Of a stretch of 64,000 bases of DNA, positions 1 to 10,869 are shown piece after piece; positions within the stretch are counted from its first letter, which is position 1, and each line of letters begins with the position of its first letter. A program made the translations under genes and the position numbers. The notes under the pieces were generated by a model. The model had not been told where the DNA came from. It saw only the letters and a program-made list of their open reading frames with translations, and did not search any database. Source of the stretch: Avena insularis (lineage: Eukaryota; Streptophyta; Magnoliopsida; Poales; Poaceae). The stretch spans positions 336,899,211 to 336,963,210 of the forward strand of contig CM042696.1 of NCBI GenBank assembly GCA_023614405.1. The letters are read 5' to 3'.

Positions 1-1
1 C

Positions 2-82
2 TATCTCCTTAAAGATTTAGAGACAGGAGTCGCATACTATAACCCTTGGAACGTCGCGCAGCTGCGGCGCTTCAACCCTTAG
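2..82 (+). pseudogene. C-terminal end of Tat-lineage Ty3/Gypsy pol (integrase tail), cut by window edge
   Basis: The frame from base 2 reads 26 codons to a TAG at 80-82. It ends in a Trp-Asn-x3-Gln-Leu-Arg-Arg-Phe pattern, with an upstream Leu-Lys-Asp-Leu-Glu. This is the usual closing sequence of plant Tat/Retand-type integrases. The product would be the extreme C-terminus of the polyprotein that inserts the cDNA into the genome. The rest of gag-pol lies left of the window, so its integrity cannot be judged. The antisense gene, PPT and 3' LTR that follow are in the order expected for a Tat element. The call rests on a short tail plus context. Confidence 0.7.
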
Positions 83-522
83 TCATTTCTGTTTTTACAT
101 TGCAAATAAGGCTACTCAGCCAAGGCTACTTAGCCACACATTGTACCTCGTACTATCCCATGAATAAATAAAGCTAAGTGCCCGAAACTCTATGTTTTTC
201 TTTTATTTTTCACAAATTATCCACTCGGGGGCTGCGCCACCCTATACACATTTGTTCTACGAACTAACGCGATATCCTGAGTAGCTGGCACGCCAATCGA
301 AACCCTTGACAAACATCAACTCAGTTGCAACGCACCTGACAGGTTGACAAGGGACTGAGATAAGCACAAGTCAGGCTAACAAAAAGGAGTCGCATAGTGC
401 AACGCACTCGCAAAACATACACGCTAACAAGCTCTTTATATACATCAATACTAATCAATTATACACAGCATGTCTATGAACTTTACAACACTGGTACAAC
501 TATGTGTAGGATACAAACTAAA
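83..522. other. Tat element spacer between pol and antisense gene
   Basis: No credible coding sequence lies here. A PPT-like motif, cactcgggggctgc, sits at 222-235 and shares its core with the motif beside the 3' LTR. The rest is ordinary AT-rich spacer that includes the 3' end of the antisense gene. Confidence 0.5.
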
Positions 523-3500
523 CTATTGTTGCAACAAAGGAACGTTGGTCTGCTCCTCGAAGAAGTCAACGATCTCCTCTGCTGGGCGATCCACCGCTTG
601 GTAGTGCGGAACCATGTTCCAAGTCGACCCTGCTGGCGGCGCTGGTGGTCCGGCCGCAACTGCTGCAACGTCCACATCAGGCCTGTGCAGTCGCACCAGC
701 GACAGAGCAGCCTTGGCACCAGCCACCAACTGCTGCCGTACACACTCGCGGACCGCACTCAAGTCCTGGAATTTAGCAAGAAGGGCCAACAGGCTCGATG
801 GGTCCAGCGGGAACATCGTCTGGTAAATATTCTTCAAGCACGATTGCAACTTCTTCAAGAAGTGAAGCACTCGTGACGCATGATCCTGCAGGGTCGCCAG
901 CACGATTGCGTGATCATGATCTACCCAGAAGTATCCACTCGCCTGAAGCTGCTCTTGGGTCAGGTCATTCATGCGAATGGCAATCCTATCCTTCTCATCC
1001 TGCGGATGGCGTACGCTGACAACTATACCAAGCAAAGGCAAAGTATGAGGACAACGAACTACTGCGAGTGACTACAGGGAAAAGACAGGGAGGAAGAAAA
1101 CTAACATTTGAATTGGTCGCCCAGTTGCGTCACCTCTCCTAGCAGATATTGTTCTCGGGCGGCGGCCTTCTCCGCCTTCGACTTCCATACATCTGCATTA
1201 GCGTGGAGTACGGGCAATTCACGCTCCAACTGCTTCACGTGGTCACGGAGTCGCGAGAGCAGAGACAGCTCATCCACCCTTGAGCGCGGCGGTGCCAAAG
1301 TGTCATCAAGGGGCGGATAATCCTGAGGTTCCCTCAAAGGATCACTCGATGTGCCCTATCACAAGTCAAGCAAGAGACAATAAGAGGACTAAGGCGAGGC
1401 ATGGACAAAAGACTCTAGTGCATTCAATATCAACAAAGTATCAGCAGATACATTCGCTAAAAGGCATGTTCTCGACAAAAATACATAAGCTATTTAACTA
1501 TTACAAGATGCGACTACTGAGGAGCGATTGGCTTCTTCGACTTCGACTTAGGTTTTGGGGGCCTCATCGAGTCTATGGCAATGTCAGATGCCATAGACTT
1601 CCCCCCGGCCCCTGACGTCGCAGCCTTAGCCATCTTCTTGGCTCGCTGAAGCTCCTCAGAGTACTTCGCAACTGTATTGATCAGCTGCGGGCCGTACTTG
1701 CCACAAGCAGTCGCGAAGGGAGCAAAAACTACCTGCTGGCCATCAGCGCTGACAGGCATCACCTTGGAGACTGCTGCAGGATCAACTTTGACTCTGTGTG
1801 CTTGAACCATGGCGAGTGACATTGAAGCACCAGTCGCACGGAGTGAGTTCTTGAAGCTTGAAGGAATGCCTCCGGCAAAGGACTCCACCAGCTCATCCAT
1901 ATTCTCGATCAACTCAGCTTTGGGCGCCAGCTCTTCTCGGAGGTGACTGAGCACGCCCTTGGCCTTGGTGAGCGTCCCCTGAATGGCAGCGCTATGATCC
2001 TCAACTGCCGAAATGGCACCCGCCAGGGCGTCATCACGACGGAGTGCCTGGGGGTCGAAGTTCAAACTACTGGCATCTACACACAAATCAAGCATCAGCA
2101 CAAAAGTCAAGTACGGCAAACAAATTCGAAAGAAGGGACACGACGAAAATCTAGACAAGGGCATACCTGAGAGGGCCTTGGCAATCGAGAAAAGTTGTTC
2201 TTCGAACAACTTCTCCCTGGCGGCAATGGAGGCGCGCAGATCCTCCTCACGTTTCCGCGATTTGTCCCGTGCTACGATTGCCTCATCACGGCTCTTCACC
2301 GTCGTGACAAGGGTTTTCTCGAGGGAAGCAGCACTACGAAGGAGTGCATTATGCTCAGTTGTGACACAAATGAATACAAATACATCAAAAGGATATAGAG
2401 GAAAAGTAAAGAACACTCATTGTCCACCGCACGATGGCGATTGTCCAGCATTGCATGTTGACAACCCATCGCAAGCACCTGCTCCGCAAGACGAGCGGCT
2501 TCCTTCACAATGAGGTACGGAAAAACATAGTAAAGGGTCAACAGATGGCATAGATGAAAATTCGACTGCAAAATCAGAAAAAGAGATACTACACTTATAT
2601 GATCCTCCAAGGACTCCGAAGTTGATGGATTCGCAGACGTCCGGATAACCATCTGGTGCTCCACATTGTGGGGAGAACTTGACGAATTATGCCCGGAGTG
2701 GGCCGCCAATCGAGGAGAAGGAGTGGGCTCAGCCACTTTCTTGGCCTTGGAGGTCGTGACTCCAGATTCCTTCAAAAATTGGACATCGCCAGAAGATGAC
2801 GACACCGGCTGACTGCAAAACAAAACCAACATCAAGAGAATGCAACTCCAAAGAAGAACCAAAAGGAAGACTCGCATACTTACCAATCAAACTTGTCAAA
2901 ATCGAAGGTTTGATCCCCTGACTCTGATGACAACTCCTTCGGCAACCGCATCTTCTTGCGAGAAGATGGCGCCACGGCACTCACAGGAATGGCAGGTATC
3001 GGCGACTCTGCACCAACAGCTGCACCTTATGGAGTCGAAGGAGACGATGCATCCGAATCCTCTCTGCGCGAACGCTTGCGAGTGTTCGGACCACTCGAAT
3101 CAGGGGCTTCCTCCTCCACATTAGATGGGACGGTCGACTCCGACTCGTCCTCTTCCAAGGCTTCACGAGGGATAACCCCCTCAGGAAGAGGGGGCATACA
3201 GGGTGACACCCCCCAATCCTGCATACAGAAAACAATTTCGCACCAAGTCAAGAACAAACAGCAAAGAAGCAGTCGACAAACAAAGCTACTATGTAGCACA
3301 ATTGTACCTCAGGAGGAGGGTTAGAAGCATCGAAGGGAGGTACGTCTCGATCATTGGGAAGCACATCCTTGGCGGTGTACTTGGCAACCAGTCGCACCCT
3401 TTTATCTACCTCACTCATGGAAATGCCATCGGCAGATACGCGAGTGACATCGTCCGCGCCAGCCCACTGGAACATAGGGTGGACTCTAGCCTGCAGAGGC

Positions 3501-4327
3501 TGGACGCGACGGCGCAGCCATGTGCGAATGAGGGTGCAGCCTCCCTCCTCTTTGCCCATGCGACTCTCGAGGTCGCATACGCGCTCGTATATCACATCTG
3601 TCTCCACGGACTCGTCGGGCATCACTACGTTCTTCCAGGAGCGCCTCCTCTTGCATAGCATCACGGGATCGAAAGGCGTGAGTCCGAAGTGGTCTCCGTT
3701 GGCCTTCAGGTCGCGGATGTAGAACCACTTGTCCCTCCATCCTTGGATGGACACCGTGAGTTTTATGTCAAAGTATGTGGCGGAGGAGTCGACGTGGATA
3801 CCGCAGCCGCCTACATCATAGACTACAGAGCCAGAAGCCGACTGGCGCTTCAGCTTGAAGAGGCGCTTGAAGAGACCAAAGTGCGGCTCGATTCCGAGCT
3901 AGCACTCGCAAAGAGTAATGTAGCAAGCTACATGGAGGATGGAGTTGGGGGACAGCTGATGCAGCTCGAGCCCATAGAAACAGAGAAGGCCCCTGAAGAA
4001 AGGATGCAGGGGCAATGAGAGACCGTGGATGATGAACGCTAGGAACATCACCCGAAAACTGGTAGGAGGGGAAGGAATTACCTCGCTACCAGGGACGCGC
4101 GCGTCAGCGACTTCGGAAGAAAGAACTCCGTCTTGGCATTGGAGACGGAGTTCAGAGGACTTGATCACGGATGCACACCATGCGCCATTGGTGACGCGAG
4201 TGCCCGTGCCTTTCTTTTTCCCGGCGGCGGCGGTGCTGGTGCCCACAGTGGTGGAGCCGCCCTTTTTCTTCGCAGCAACCGTGGTGGCGGCGGAATCAGC
4301 CGCGGCACCTCCTTTCTTCTTCCCCAT
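523..4327 (-). pseudogene. Antisense additional ORF of Tat Gypsy element; 'putative gypsy type transposon' (Transposase_28-like) protein, spliced, broken
   Basis: The likely start is the ATG at 4327-4325. It opens a Lys/Ala/Gly-rich N-terminus (MGKKKGG), followed by a globular region with Gly-Leu-x-Leu-His-Gln-Leu-x-Pro-Asn and Leu-Gly-Ile-Glu-Pro-His-Phe-Gly motifs. These resemble Pfam PF04195 proteins of grass retrotransposons. Exon 1 runs 4327-3308 with donor GTACAA, and exon 2 runs 3218-2884 with acceptor GCAG and donor GTAAGT. Smaller coiled-coil exons follow at about 2811-2590, 2517-2418, 2360-2170 and 2070-1514. C-terminal exons lie near 1345-1108 and 1024-523. In-frame stops at 3901-3899 and 3027-3025 break the copy. 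Antisense extra ORFs between pol and the 3' LTR are known in Tat-lineage elements; their function is unknown. Small exon limits are approximate, and the stop near 1514 makes the join to the last exons uncertain. Confidence 0.7.
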
Positions 4328-4792
4328 TCTACGGTTGCGGTGCGAACGGAGAAAGTAACTGGGGAATACGCGGAGCTGGTCCAGCGCCGCGAAAAAGACA
4401 AACACAAAAGAGCAGGGGAGCAGCAGCAATGGCGATGGAGGCAAAGGCAGAGAGAGGAAGCAGATGTGAAAATTACCATCGCAACATCGCTACTTAACCC
4501 CCTGGAAGATGCAATCTAACGGTCAGGAAAAAACCCTACTAGACGCGCGGCGTTCATCATGCTTGACACGTGGAGGACCCAAAGCGTGAACCGTCCCCCA
4601 CTACCCCCATTACGCACGGAAATCGAGGAGGCACAGTTAAAACAAAGATTACGCATGCCCGGTCAAGTCAGAGTCAGAAAATGGGACCCATCGCTCGTCA
4701 CGTCCCGTCAAACCCGCTCACGTGGACAACTGAGCTCATCACATAGTCAGCACTAACGTCATCAAAAATTGAGGAGCAGAAGACTTCGACTA
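4328..4792. promoter_or_regulatory. Upstream region of the antisense gene
   Basis: This is the expected minus-strand promoter and leader for the antisense gene. The reading frame stays open upstream to 4444, with a hydrophobic stretch that could be a longer N-terminus, but MGKKKGG at 4327 fits the family better. I could not identify a convincing TATA box on the minus strand. Nothing else is recognisable. Confidence 0.3.
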
Positions 4793-5116
4793 CTTTAGTC
4801 CTTGCTCGAGTCTTCGACTCCACCAAGCACTCGGGGGCTACTCCCATAGGAAGCGCTGGTCTCGCACCCTATGATTTTTCTTTTTCTTTACTGCAGGAAC
4901 ATGGACAATAAAAACAAACCCAACCACTCGAATCCGTGATTCGATTATGGACGTGGGTTACTCTCATAGGGAGCGCTGGAAATAAATTCGACTGAAACAA
5001 GCAAACAAAAGACGACAGCAGTCGCAAAAGTTCTTTAGTCCCTGCCTGAGTCTTCGACTCAACCAGGCACTCGGGGGCTACTCCCATAGGGAGCGTTGGT
5101 CGCGTACCCTATGATT
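4793..5116 (+). repeat. Two diverged PPT-containing blocks, 240 bp apart
   Basis: Blocks at about 4793-4876 and 5033-5116 share the same order of words: tttagtcc, gtcttcgactc, cactcgggggctac, tcccatagg and accctatga. The cactcgggggctac cores start at 4828 and 5068, exactly 240 bp apart. A third, shortened copy of the flank (gggttactctcataggg) lies near 4954-4972. The core equals the functional-looking PPT at 5646-5659, so the block looks like a local duplication of the PPT/U3 edge. Confidence 0.65.
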
Positions 5117-5645
5117 ATTTGTACATTGTACTGTATGTTGATAACATTCACACTCGAAGCTTATGGCGACACCACCTCAAGAATTTTCCCTACAAAGAGA
5201 TCGTGTCTCCTGGGTCACCTGAATCACCTCCGTGGTGACAAAATTCGGATGCCGCGCTTGTAGAGTGAAGGTAAGACCTGAATAAGGCCTGGCAACGCAT
5301 TCGCTGCGCACTATCAGAAATATATCCGTACCTACAGGTACGATGAACATGCCTTGACGGACGGGTCGAGTGCTCACACCCATATACTGGAATTCGACTC
5401 CTGTAAGACCTCCGCGGTTTGAGTCGAATTACACCAGCACTTTTCCGGATTCGAGTCCAGGGACTCGAGTTCGAGTAGATGGCGTTGTTTTACCCTAAGG
5501 TAGTTAACTGATACCGATACATCAGTTAAATCAGGCACGCACATCAACAATCCCTATGACACAAACAAAGCAGTCGAAAAACATACTCAGTCATGCACTC
5601 GAAAGGATTCCTAAAGTCCTCAGTCGAATCTGCGATTCCACTGGA
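5117..5645. other. Tat internal spacer before the 3' LTR
   Basis: No credible gene is present. The stretch is rich in gactcga/cgagtc words, as is the surrounding region, and ends in the PPT. Confidence 0.4.
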
Positions 5646-5659
5646 CACTCGGGGGCTAC
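5646..5659 (+). promoter_or_regulatory. Polypurine-tract-like plus-strand primer site of Tat element
   Basis: The sequence cactcgggggctac directly abuts the LTR start TGACATGG. This G-rich motif next to the 3' LTR is typical of grass Tat elements and would prime plus-strand cDNA synthesis. Confidence 0.65.
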
Positions 5660-6119
5660 TGACATGGGTATACCCTATAGGTACTTGAGCTTGGTATATA
5701 CGGTCTGAATACAGCAGATGCCCACGGTGTCGCCAAGGCCCAAATACAGAACTCGAGTAACCTACGGACTCTCAATTGCTTGAAGAACAAAAAGAAGCTA
5801 AAGATAGAAAGTTTAAAAGAGAAAACCCTAATATGTAACCGACTCGACCTGCTACCCGAGACCTAGCCTATCTATATAAAGGCTAGGAGGGGGCGGCGAG
5901 GAGGACAACGCAACCCTAGTTTCCACAACCCTCGCTAGATTGCATCTGCGCACCATTATAATCCTCGATTCCTTCAATAATTCCACGAGCAGACAAGCAG
6001 GAGTAGGGACCTCTGCGAGGCCTGAACCTGGGTAAATCTTCGAGTCTCATGTGTGCTTGTTTGCTAGCCGATAGATGTCTCCAGCGATCCCTCCTTTTCC
6101 AAAACCCAAATTCATAACA
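5660..6119 (+). mobile_element. 3' LTR of Tat-lineage Gypsy element (460 bp)
   Basis: The LTR starts TGACATGG right after the PPT and ends CATAACA, giving the TG...CA ends expected of an LTR. A TATA box, tctatataaagg, lies at 5871-5882 and is followed by a GC-rich leader that would be R/U5. The matching 5' LTR lies outside the window, so neither the target-site duplication nor the age can be checked. The 3' flank begins atggg. Confidence 0.75.
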
Positions 6120-6366
6120 ATGGGCATTGATGAGTTAAACCCTCGTCATTTGGTAAGTGGCAACTAGACAACTCAATTGTCTACACCCTCTTCGGACATG
6201 GGTCATCTCGTAAGACAATAGTGTATTAAGGTAACAAGACCAATAAGGTAAACCAGAGCAAAGACATTAAGTTCTATGGACAACCGTACTCCTAAGCAAG
6301 TGTGCTAGTCACAAGATATCCCATCTGTCAGTTTGGGGTCAAGTAATTCATAACACTATACCTATC
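6120..6366. other. Older intergenic sequence split by the solo LTR (left part)
   Basis: No gene was seen. Removing the solo LTR joins this stretch to 13970 onward. The joined sequence looks like one older repeat, possibly a minus-oriented LTR, because of the minus-strand TATA box at 14589. Confidence 0.35.
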
Positions 6367-7168
6367 TATATTGTAATGCCCGGGAAATTATTTCCAATTA
6401 GAATTGCCTGTTATTTTAATTTTATACATCATCATGGCATCATCATGCATATTTTTATTCTCAATTTTTTACCACAAGTTTTGCTAAAAACCTATTTTCG
6501 TTTTACCAAAATATCCTTATGGTTTTATTAAATCCATTTTCCTTTTATTATTTTCAAACTAAAATAAAATAATATTTTCGATCCGTTACATGACCACAAT
6601 TGATTTTTTATTTGACTAAAAATAAAATTAGGCTGAAGACCCGTCTAAAGTTTTAGTCCAAAACTAGCTTCACCTAATCTACTTTAGACTAGATAAATAG
6701 TCCATTCCACTTGTTTCTCCCCAAACCCTAACCCCCAAATCTGAGATCTAGATATTTCCAAAATCCCCTCTTCCTCCCCAAATCCAGCTTTGTTTTCTCC
6801 TCGCTAGTACCTGTGTGCAGCCATCTCCAATCGATGTACACCAACGCCATCATTCGCCTGGTTCCCGCGCGTCAAGGCAGGTATGCGCCGATCTGCTATT
6901 CCATACCATGAATCCATGTCTCCAAATTGATTCAAATCCTTCACGTGAATATATTAATGGACCATCTCACGACCAATCAATTCCTTGCCGCATGCTTCTC
7001 GCATGCTTCTGTGCAGATCCTAAGCGGTGAAGACCTTTTTCTTGCGGCACGCACGCGAGCAGCAGTGCCCTCGTCCCGTAAAGGCGTCAAGCAGCAGCTG
7101 CAGTTCTGCTCCACATCGCCGCTGCCCTTGTCTCCTCACGCCGACCCCAGCGCGCACAAGTCAGCCAG

Positions 7169-7603
7169 TGTTATGAGTAAGCACTCCGTGTCCGGCACCG
7201 ATACGGTGTCACGTATACAAGTCGTATATGTATAGGATTCCTAGCAGTACACCGAGGTGTGTGTGTTGAGTCTAATCCGTATACTTGCATGTAACTGAGT
7301 ACTACTAGGATTAGAGTTGGGCTAGTAGTCGAGTCGGCATATTAGAATCCTAGTATATATATGCATGTACCCCGGGTTGCCGGGTTGTAAAAACACAAAG
7401 AGTTGAATCAATCAAAGAAATCTATAAGACACGCCAGGTGCCTTTAGCAATCCAAAAATTGTGTCTTTCGTGTGTCTGTTTCAACGAGACAGAAATCGTC
7501 AGAAGTGTTGATCTGTGCGTGTCCGCGGAGTGTATCGCCTGAGATCTTCGTCGACTACACCGGCAAGTGTCTCGACGAAAGTACTGTCGGGTCTGGGCCA
7601 ACA
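7169..7603 (+). repeat. Copia 5' LTR (435 bp)
   Basis: It starts TGTTATGAG and ends GGGCCAACA. A TATA-like tagtatatatatgc lies at about 7351-7364. Confidence 0.88.
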
Positions 7604-7605
7604 AT

Positions 7606-7618
7606 TGGTATCAGAGCC
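7606..7618 (+). promoter_or_regulatory. Primer-binding site, initiator tRNA-Met
   Basis: tggtatcagagcc lies two bases after the 5' LTR. It is complementary to the 3' end of plant initiator tRNA-Met and would prime minus-strand cDNA synthesis. Confidence 0.9.
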
Positions 7619-7658
7619 AAGGTCGTTGTTCGTGATCTGTTGAAAGTACTAGGAGGTC

Positions 7659-8525
7659 ATGGCGATGGTGAAGTTTGGCGAGAGCTCGGCATCGGCACCG
7701 GTGACGGAGACGGTGGGGGCGGCTTTGTATTCGCGCCTCGATCGCAAGGACTACGGGCTATGGGCACTCAACATGGAGGTGGCCATGGAGACTCAGGAGG
7801 TTTGGGAGGCCGTCGATCCAGGAGGCGACGAGTACGTCAAGGGAGGCGCGAAGTACCGGAAGGATCACCAACCGTTAACGGCGCTCTATTCCGTAGTGCC
7901 GAAGGACGTGATGCAGCACCTCGTCGGAAAGAAATCGGCGAAGGATGCATGGGAGACGATCAATATCTTGCACCAAGGTCATGCCCGCGTGAAGGAAGCG
8001 CATCTTCAAACTTTGACGAAAAGCTATGAAGATCTGAAGATGGAGGAGAGCGAGACGGTTGATCAGTTTGCCGCTCGTTTCGTTACCCTCATCAACGCAA
8101 TCAGGGGATATGGCGAGAGATTGGACGAGGTCAAGAACGTCAGAAGGTTCCTGCGTGTGGCGCCGGCGCGCTACATGCAGATCGTCACATCGATCGAACA
8201 ATGTCTCGACCTGAATACATTGACGGTTTAGGATCCCGTCGGAAGATTCAAGGCACACGACGAGAGAATCCGGATCAGCTTTGGTGATCCAGAACAGGTT
8301 GAGCACCTGATGCTCACGAAGCAGCAGTGGATGACTCTTTCGAAAGAAAAGCAAGGAGGCTCCATGAGCGGCAAGGAGAAGAAACGCCCAGCGGAAAAGT
8401 ACATCGCGGGGCAGGAGGACGAAGATGACACCCCGCCGCAGAGAAAGTTTGACATAAAGAAAGTAAGGTGTCATAACTACGGCGAGCTCGGTCACTTCAA
8501 GGCTGATTGCCGGAAACCACCATAG
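7659..8525 (+). pseudogene. Copia gag (UBN2-like capsid and damaged zinc knuckle)
   Basis: The ATG at 7659 opens a capsid-like frame with the Copia gag signatures Leu-Asp-Arg-x-Asp-Tyr-x-x-Trp near residue 22 and Ala-x-x-Trp-Glu-Thr near residue 93. A TAG at 8229-8231 interrupts it after 190 codons. The same frame then continues to 8525 through a zinc knuckle in which the second Cys is Tyr (Cys-x2-Tyr-x4-His-x4-Cys), so zinc binding should fail. More stops follow. Gag would form the virus-like particle that packages the RNA. This copy looks non-functional. Confidence 0.8.
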
Positions 8526-8696
8526 GAATAGGAGAGGGCTCTCATCGCCCGGGAAGGAGATGATGGACCGATGATGCTGATGCTCGAAGTAACTGAGTTG
8601 AAGGATGAGGAGGATCCTCCATCACCGGCTACGGAGATTGTGGCGCAAGTGGATCACGATCTACCGTGTGTGGATCACTAGGAACGCAGTGCCCCG

Positions 8697-9847
8697 TTGC
8701 CACGTGAAGCCATGGTTCAGGCAAGTGAAGCTTTGGGACTCGTTCATGGCGGTGTATGCGGTCCAATTTCACCCGTAACCCCGTCCGGCAATGAATTCTT
8801 CATGCTTGTGGTGGATGATCACAGTCAATACATGTGGATTGTGTTGCTGAAAAGTAAGGATCAAGCTCTACATGCATCCGAGAAGATCAAGGAAGCCAGA
8901 GAGGTCGAGGCGGAGGGGAAGCAAAAATCCCTACGCACAACTTGGGGGGTGAATATAAAACCGTGGTGGCCTTGGCGAGGAGCATGATGAAGAGCAAAGG
9001 CTTGCCAGGAAAGTTCTGGGGTGAGGCAGTCAACACGGCAGTCTATTTGCTGAATAGGGCACCGGCCAGGAGTATGCTTGGTATGACTCCATACGAAGCA
9101 TGGTATTGGAGAAAGCCCTCGGTTGATCATCTTCTCACTTTTGGATGCGTGGTACATGTCAAGACGGGGTCCAGCCATAAAAGCAATTTGGCGGATCGGA
9201 GTACTCCAATGATCATGATAGGCTATGAAAGCTCAAAGACATACCGCTTGTGCAATCCTTATACCAATAAGGTGGTTGTCAGGGGCGACGTAATCTTTAA
9301 GGAAGGCGAGTCATGGAATTGGGGCTACAATGAACCGGGATATCCAACTTTTCACGTCACATGGGATCTTGAGTATGAAGAAAATATGGATCAACCAAGC
9401 TTATCCTTGTCAGCAAGTTCGGGCCCAGAAGGTGTTGAAGGCCTAGGAGGTGCTCCAGGCGTGGACACTAGGCCAGAAGCACTAGGGGAAGACAAAGAGT
9501 TTGAAGACAAGGCTAGTCTGTGGCCAGAAGATACGGAACTAGAAGGGCGAGTTGAAGCGAGCCCAGCAAACAGGCCAGCAAGGCTAGAACACGATGGTCC
9601 AAGAGTGTGGACTAGTGGCCAGACAGATGGAAGAGACCCAACAATAGGGGGTGCAGATCCATCAAGAGGCTTTTCATGTTGTATAGAGAATCTAGAAGGA
9701 AACATGCCAGAAAGAGATTCAAAAGGAAAAGACAAATCACTACAGGTAGGCAACCTGTACATTGCTACTCTAGAAATGCCAGAAGGATGTGGTCCAAAAG
9801 AAAGTGATCCATTGAGAGGGGCTCCATCCGGAGATCCAGAAAATTGA
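8697..9847 (+). pseudogene. Copia integrase remnant with internal deletion, plus variable linker
   Basis: A first segment (8697-8940) has the Copia integrase core start, with Gly-x-Val-Cys-Gly-Pro-Ile and the catalytic-Asp region Val-Asp-Asp-His-Ser. It then jumps frame near 8942 to Gly-Gly-Glu-Tyr, followed by the late integrase motifs Phe-Trp-Gly-Glu-Ala-Val, Tyr-Leu-Leu-Asn-Arg and Thr-Pro-Tyr-Glu-Ala-Trp. The stretch that should carry the second Asp and the catalytic Glu is missing, so the enzyme would be dead. After about 9390 the frame becomes a Gly/Glu/Pro-rich linker ending at 9847. Confidence 0.8.
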
Positions 9848-10440
9848 TTAGAGGATGGTCTAGGGGTTGGCGGCCTAGAAACGCCAGAAGGAGGCGGACT
9901 AAAAGAAAAAGTCCCGCCAGGAGGATTTTCGGCAGAAGGTCCAGAGGCAGCCTACCTAGAAAACAGGCAAGAAGCAGAAGTGGCCGCTCGTGCAGCGAGC
10001 CGAGAGGAAGGGAGGCCAGTAAGCTCTCAGGCACATAGCGGAACGAGTAGCTACAGCCTAGCAAGCAGGCCAAGCAGCGTGACCGTTGTGAAGCCAGAAG
10101 GTTTAGGAAAATCGGCTCCACGTGAGAAGCTCGGACCAAAGGAAGGTCCAGGGGCATGCAGTCCAGAAAGAGGAGGAGGACACAGCATTCAAGGGGATAT
10201 GATGAGTCCAGAAAATAGCCGAGAAGAAAGGAACATGCTACCTCACCATGCACCATCACGTGGAAGTCGAAAAGCTACATGTGGAGATTGGGCACATGAG
10301 ACTAGTACATGGTTCTCAAGTACCTTGCATGGGAGTGCAGTACGTAGCATGGAAAGACCAGAAAGTCTCGCGTTGCAAGGAGAAAGGCCAGCTTCAGCTG
10401 CTATATGTACTTCACCAGTACATGGAGGTTTAGAACATCA
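9400..10440 (+). repeat. Degenerate ccagaa/ccagca-rich tract
   Basis: Words such as gccagaag, tccagaaa, gccagcaa and gtccagaggc recur every 20-80 bases across about 1 kb. The spacing is irregular, so this is a decayed simple-sequence linker and not an array. It lies where the Copia IN-RT linker is expected. Confidence 0.6.
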
Positions 10441-10843
10441 AGAGACAAGCACGATGTTGGACGCAAAAGAGTATGTCGTGATGCCTCCGACCGTACTAGA
10501 GATGAAGCGACTACGACCGACGCGAACACGCATACGAGGCGTGTTAGACTACTATCCGAAGGAGATACTTCGGATGATAAATAACCCGGTGAAGATGAAC
10601 TACAAAACGCACTGGTTGTTCATCAAGGAATCGATGAAGACCGAAGGCACTGTCATAGATGACAACGATAAGGAGGACGCGGAAAAGAAGGATGCGGACA
10701 AGGAGGATCAACATGAAGCCATGGAGAAGCTGGCAAAAGCAAAGTCGGTGACATGGATGCTGAGAAAGGGATCGGCGAAAGCAATGCCAAGGATGATACC
10801 CGCGAGAAGCAGCGTGTACATTTGGGACCCAGGTGAATGTTGA
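9980..10843 (+). CDS. Unrecognised ORF in place of Copia RT/RNase H
   Basis: This 287-codon frame begins in the ccagaa-rich tract and ends 26 bases before the 3' LTR. The N-terminal two thirds are low-complexity and rich in Ser, Gly, Arg and Glu. The C-terminal third, from about residue 155, looks more protein-like: a basic Arg-rich segment, an aromatic Tyr-Lys-Thr-His-Trp-Leu-Phe-Ile patch, then an acidic Lys/Glu/Asp run. I see no RT (YVDD) and no RNase H motif. It may be a chance frame, a captured fragment or a distorted element tail. No function is assigned. Confidence 0.3.
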   Translation: MAARAASREEGRPVSSQAHSGTSSYSLASRPSSVTVVKPEGLGKSAPREKLGPKEGPGACSPERGGGHSIQGDMMSPENSREERNMLPHHAPSRGSRKATCGDWAHETSTWFSSTLHGSAVRSMERPESLALQGERPASAAICTSPVHGGLEHQETSTMLDAKEYVVMPPTVLEMKRLRPTRTRIRGVLDYYPKEILRMINNPVKMNYKTHWLFIKESMKTEGTVIDDNDKEDAEKKDADKEDQHEAMEKLAKAKSVTWMLRKGSAKAMPRMIPARSSVYIWDPGEC

Positions 10844-10855
10844 AGGGCACGTCAT

Positions 10856-10869
10856 GCTTAGGGGGTGAT
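10856..10869 (+). promoter_or_regulatory. Copia polypurine tract
   Basis: gcttagggggtgat lies immediately before the 3' LTR, the expected position for plus-strand priming. Confidence 0.75.

Noticed and set aside
7606..7618. Possible tRNA-Met gene fragments (also near 16047, 34036, 46888, 55390)
   Set aside because: Each match is only 11-13 bases and lies directly beside an LTR end, so these are primer-binding sites.
9400..10440. Regularly recurring ccagaa words as a CRISPR-like array
   Set aside because: Unit length and spacing are irregular, there are no conserved repeats of 20 or more bases, and the context is a plant Copia linker.
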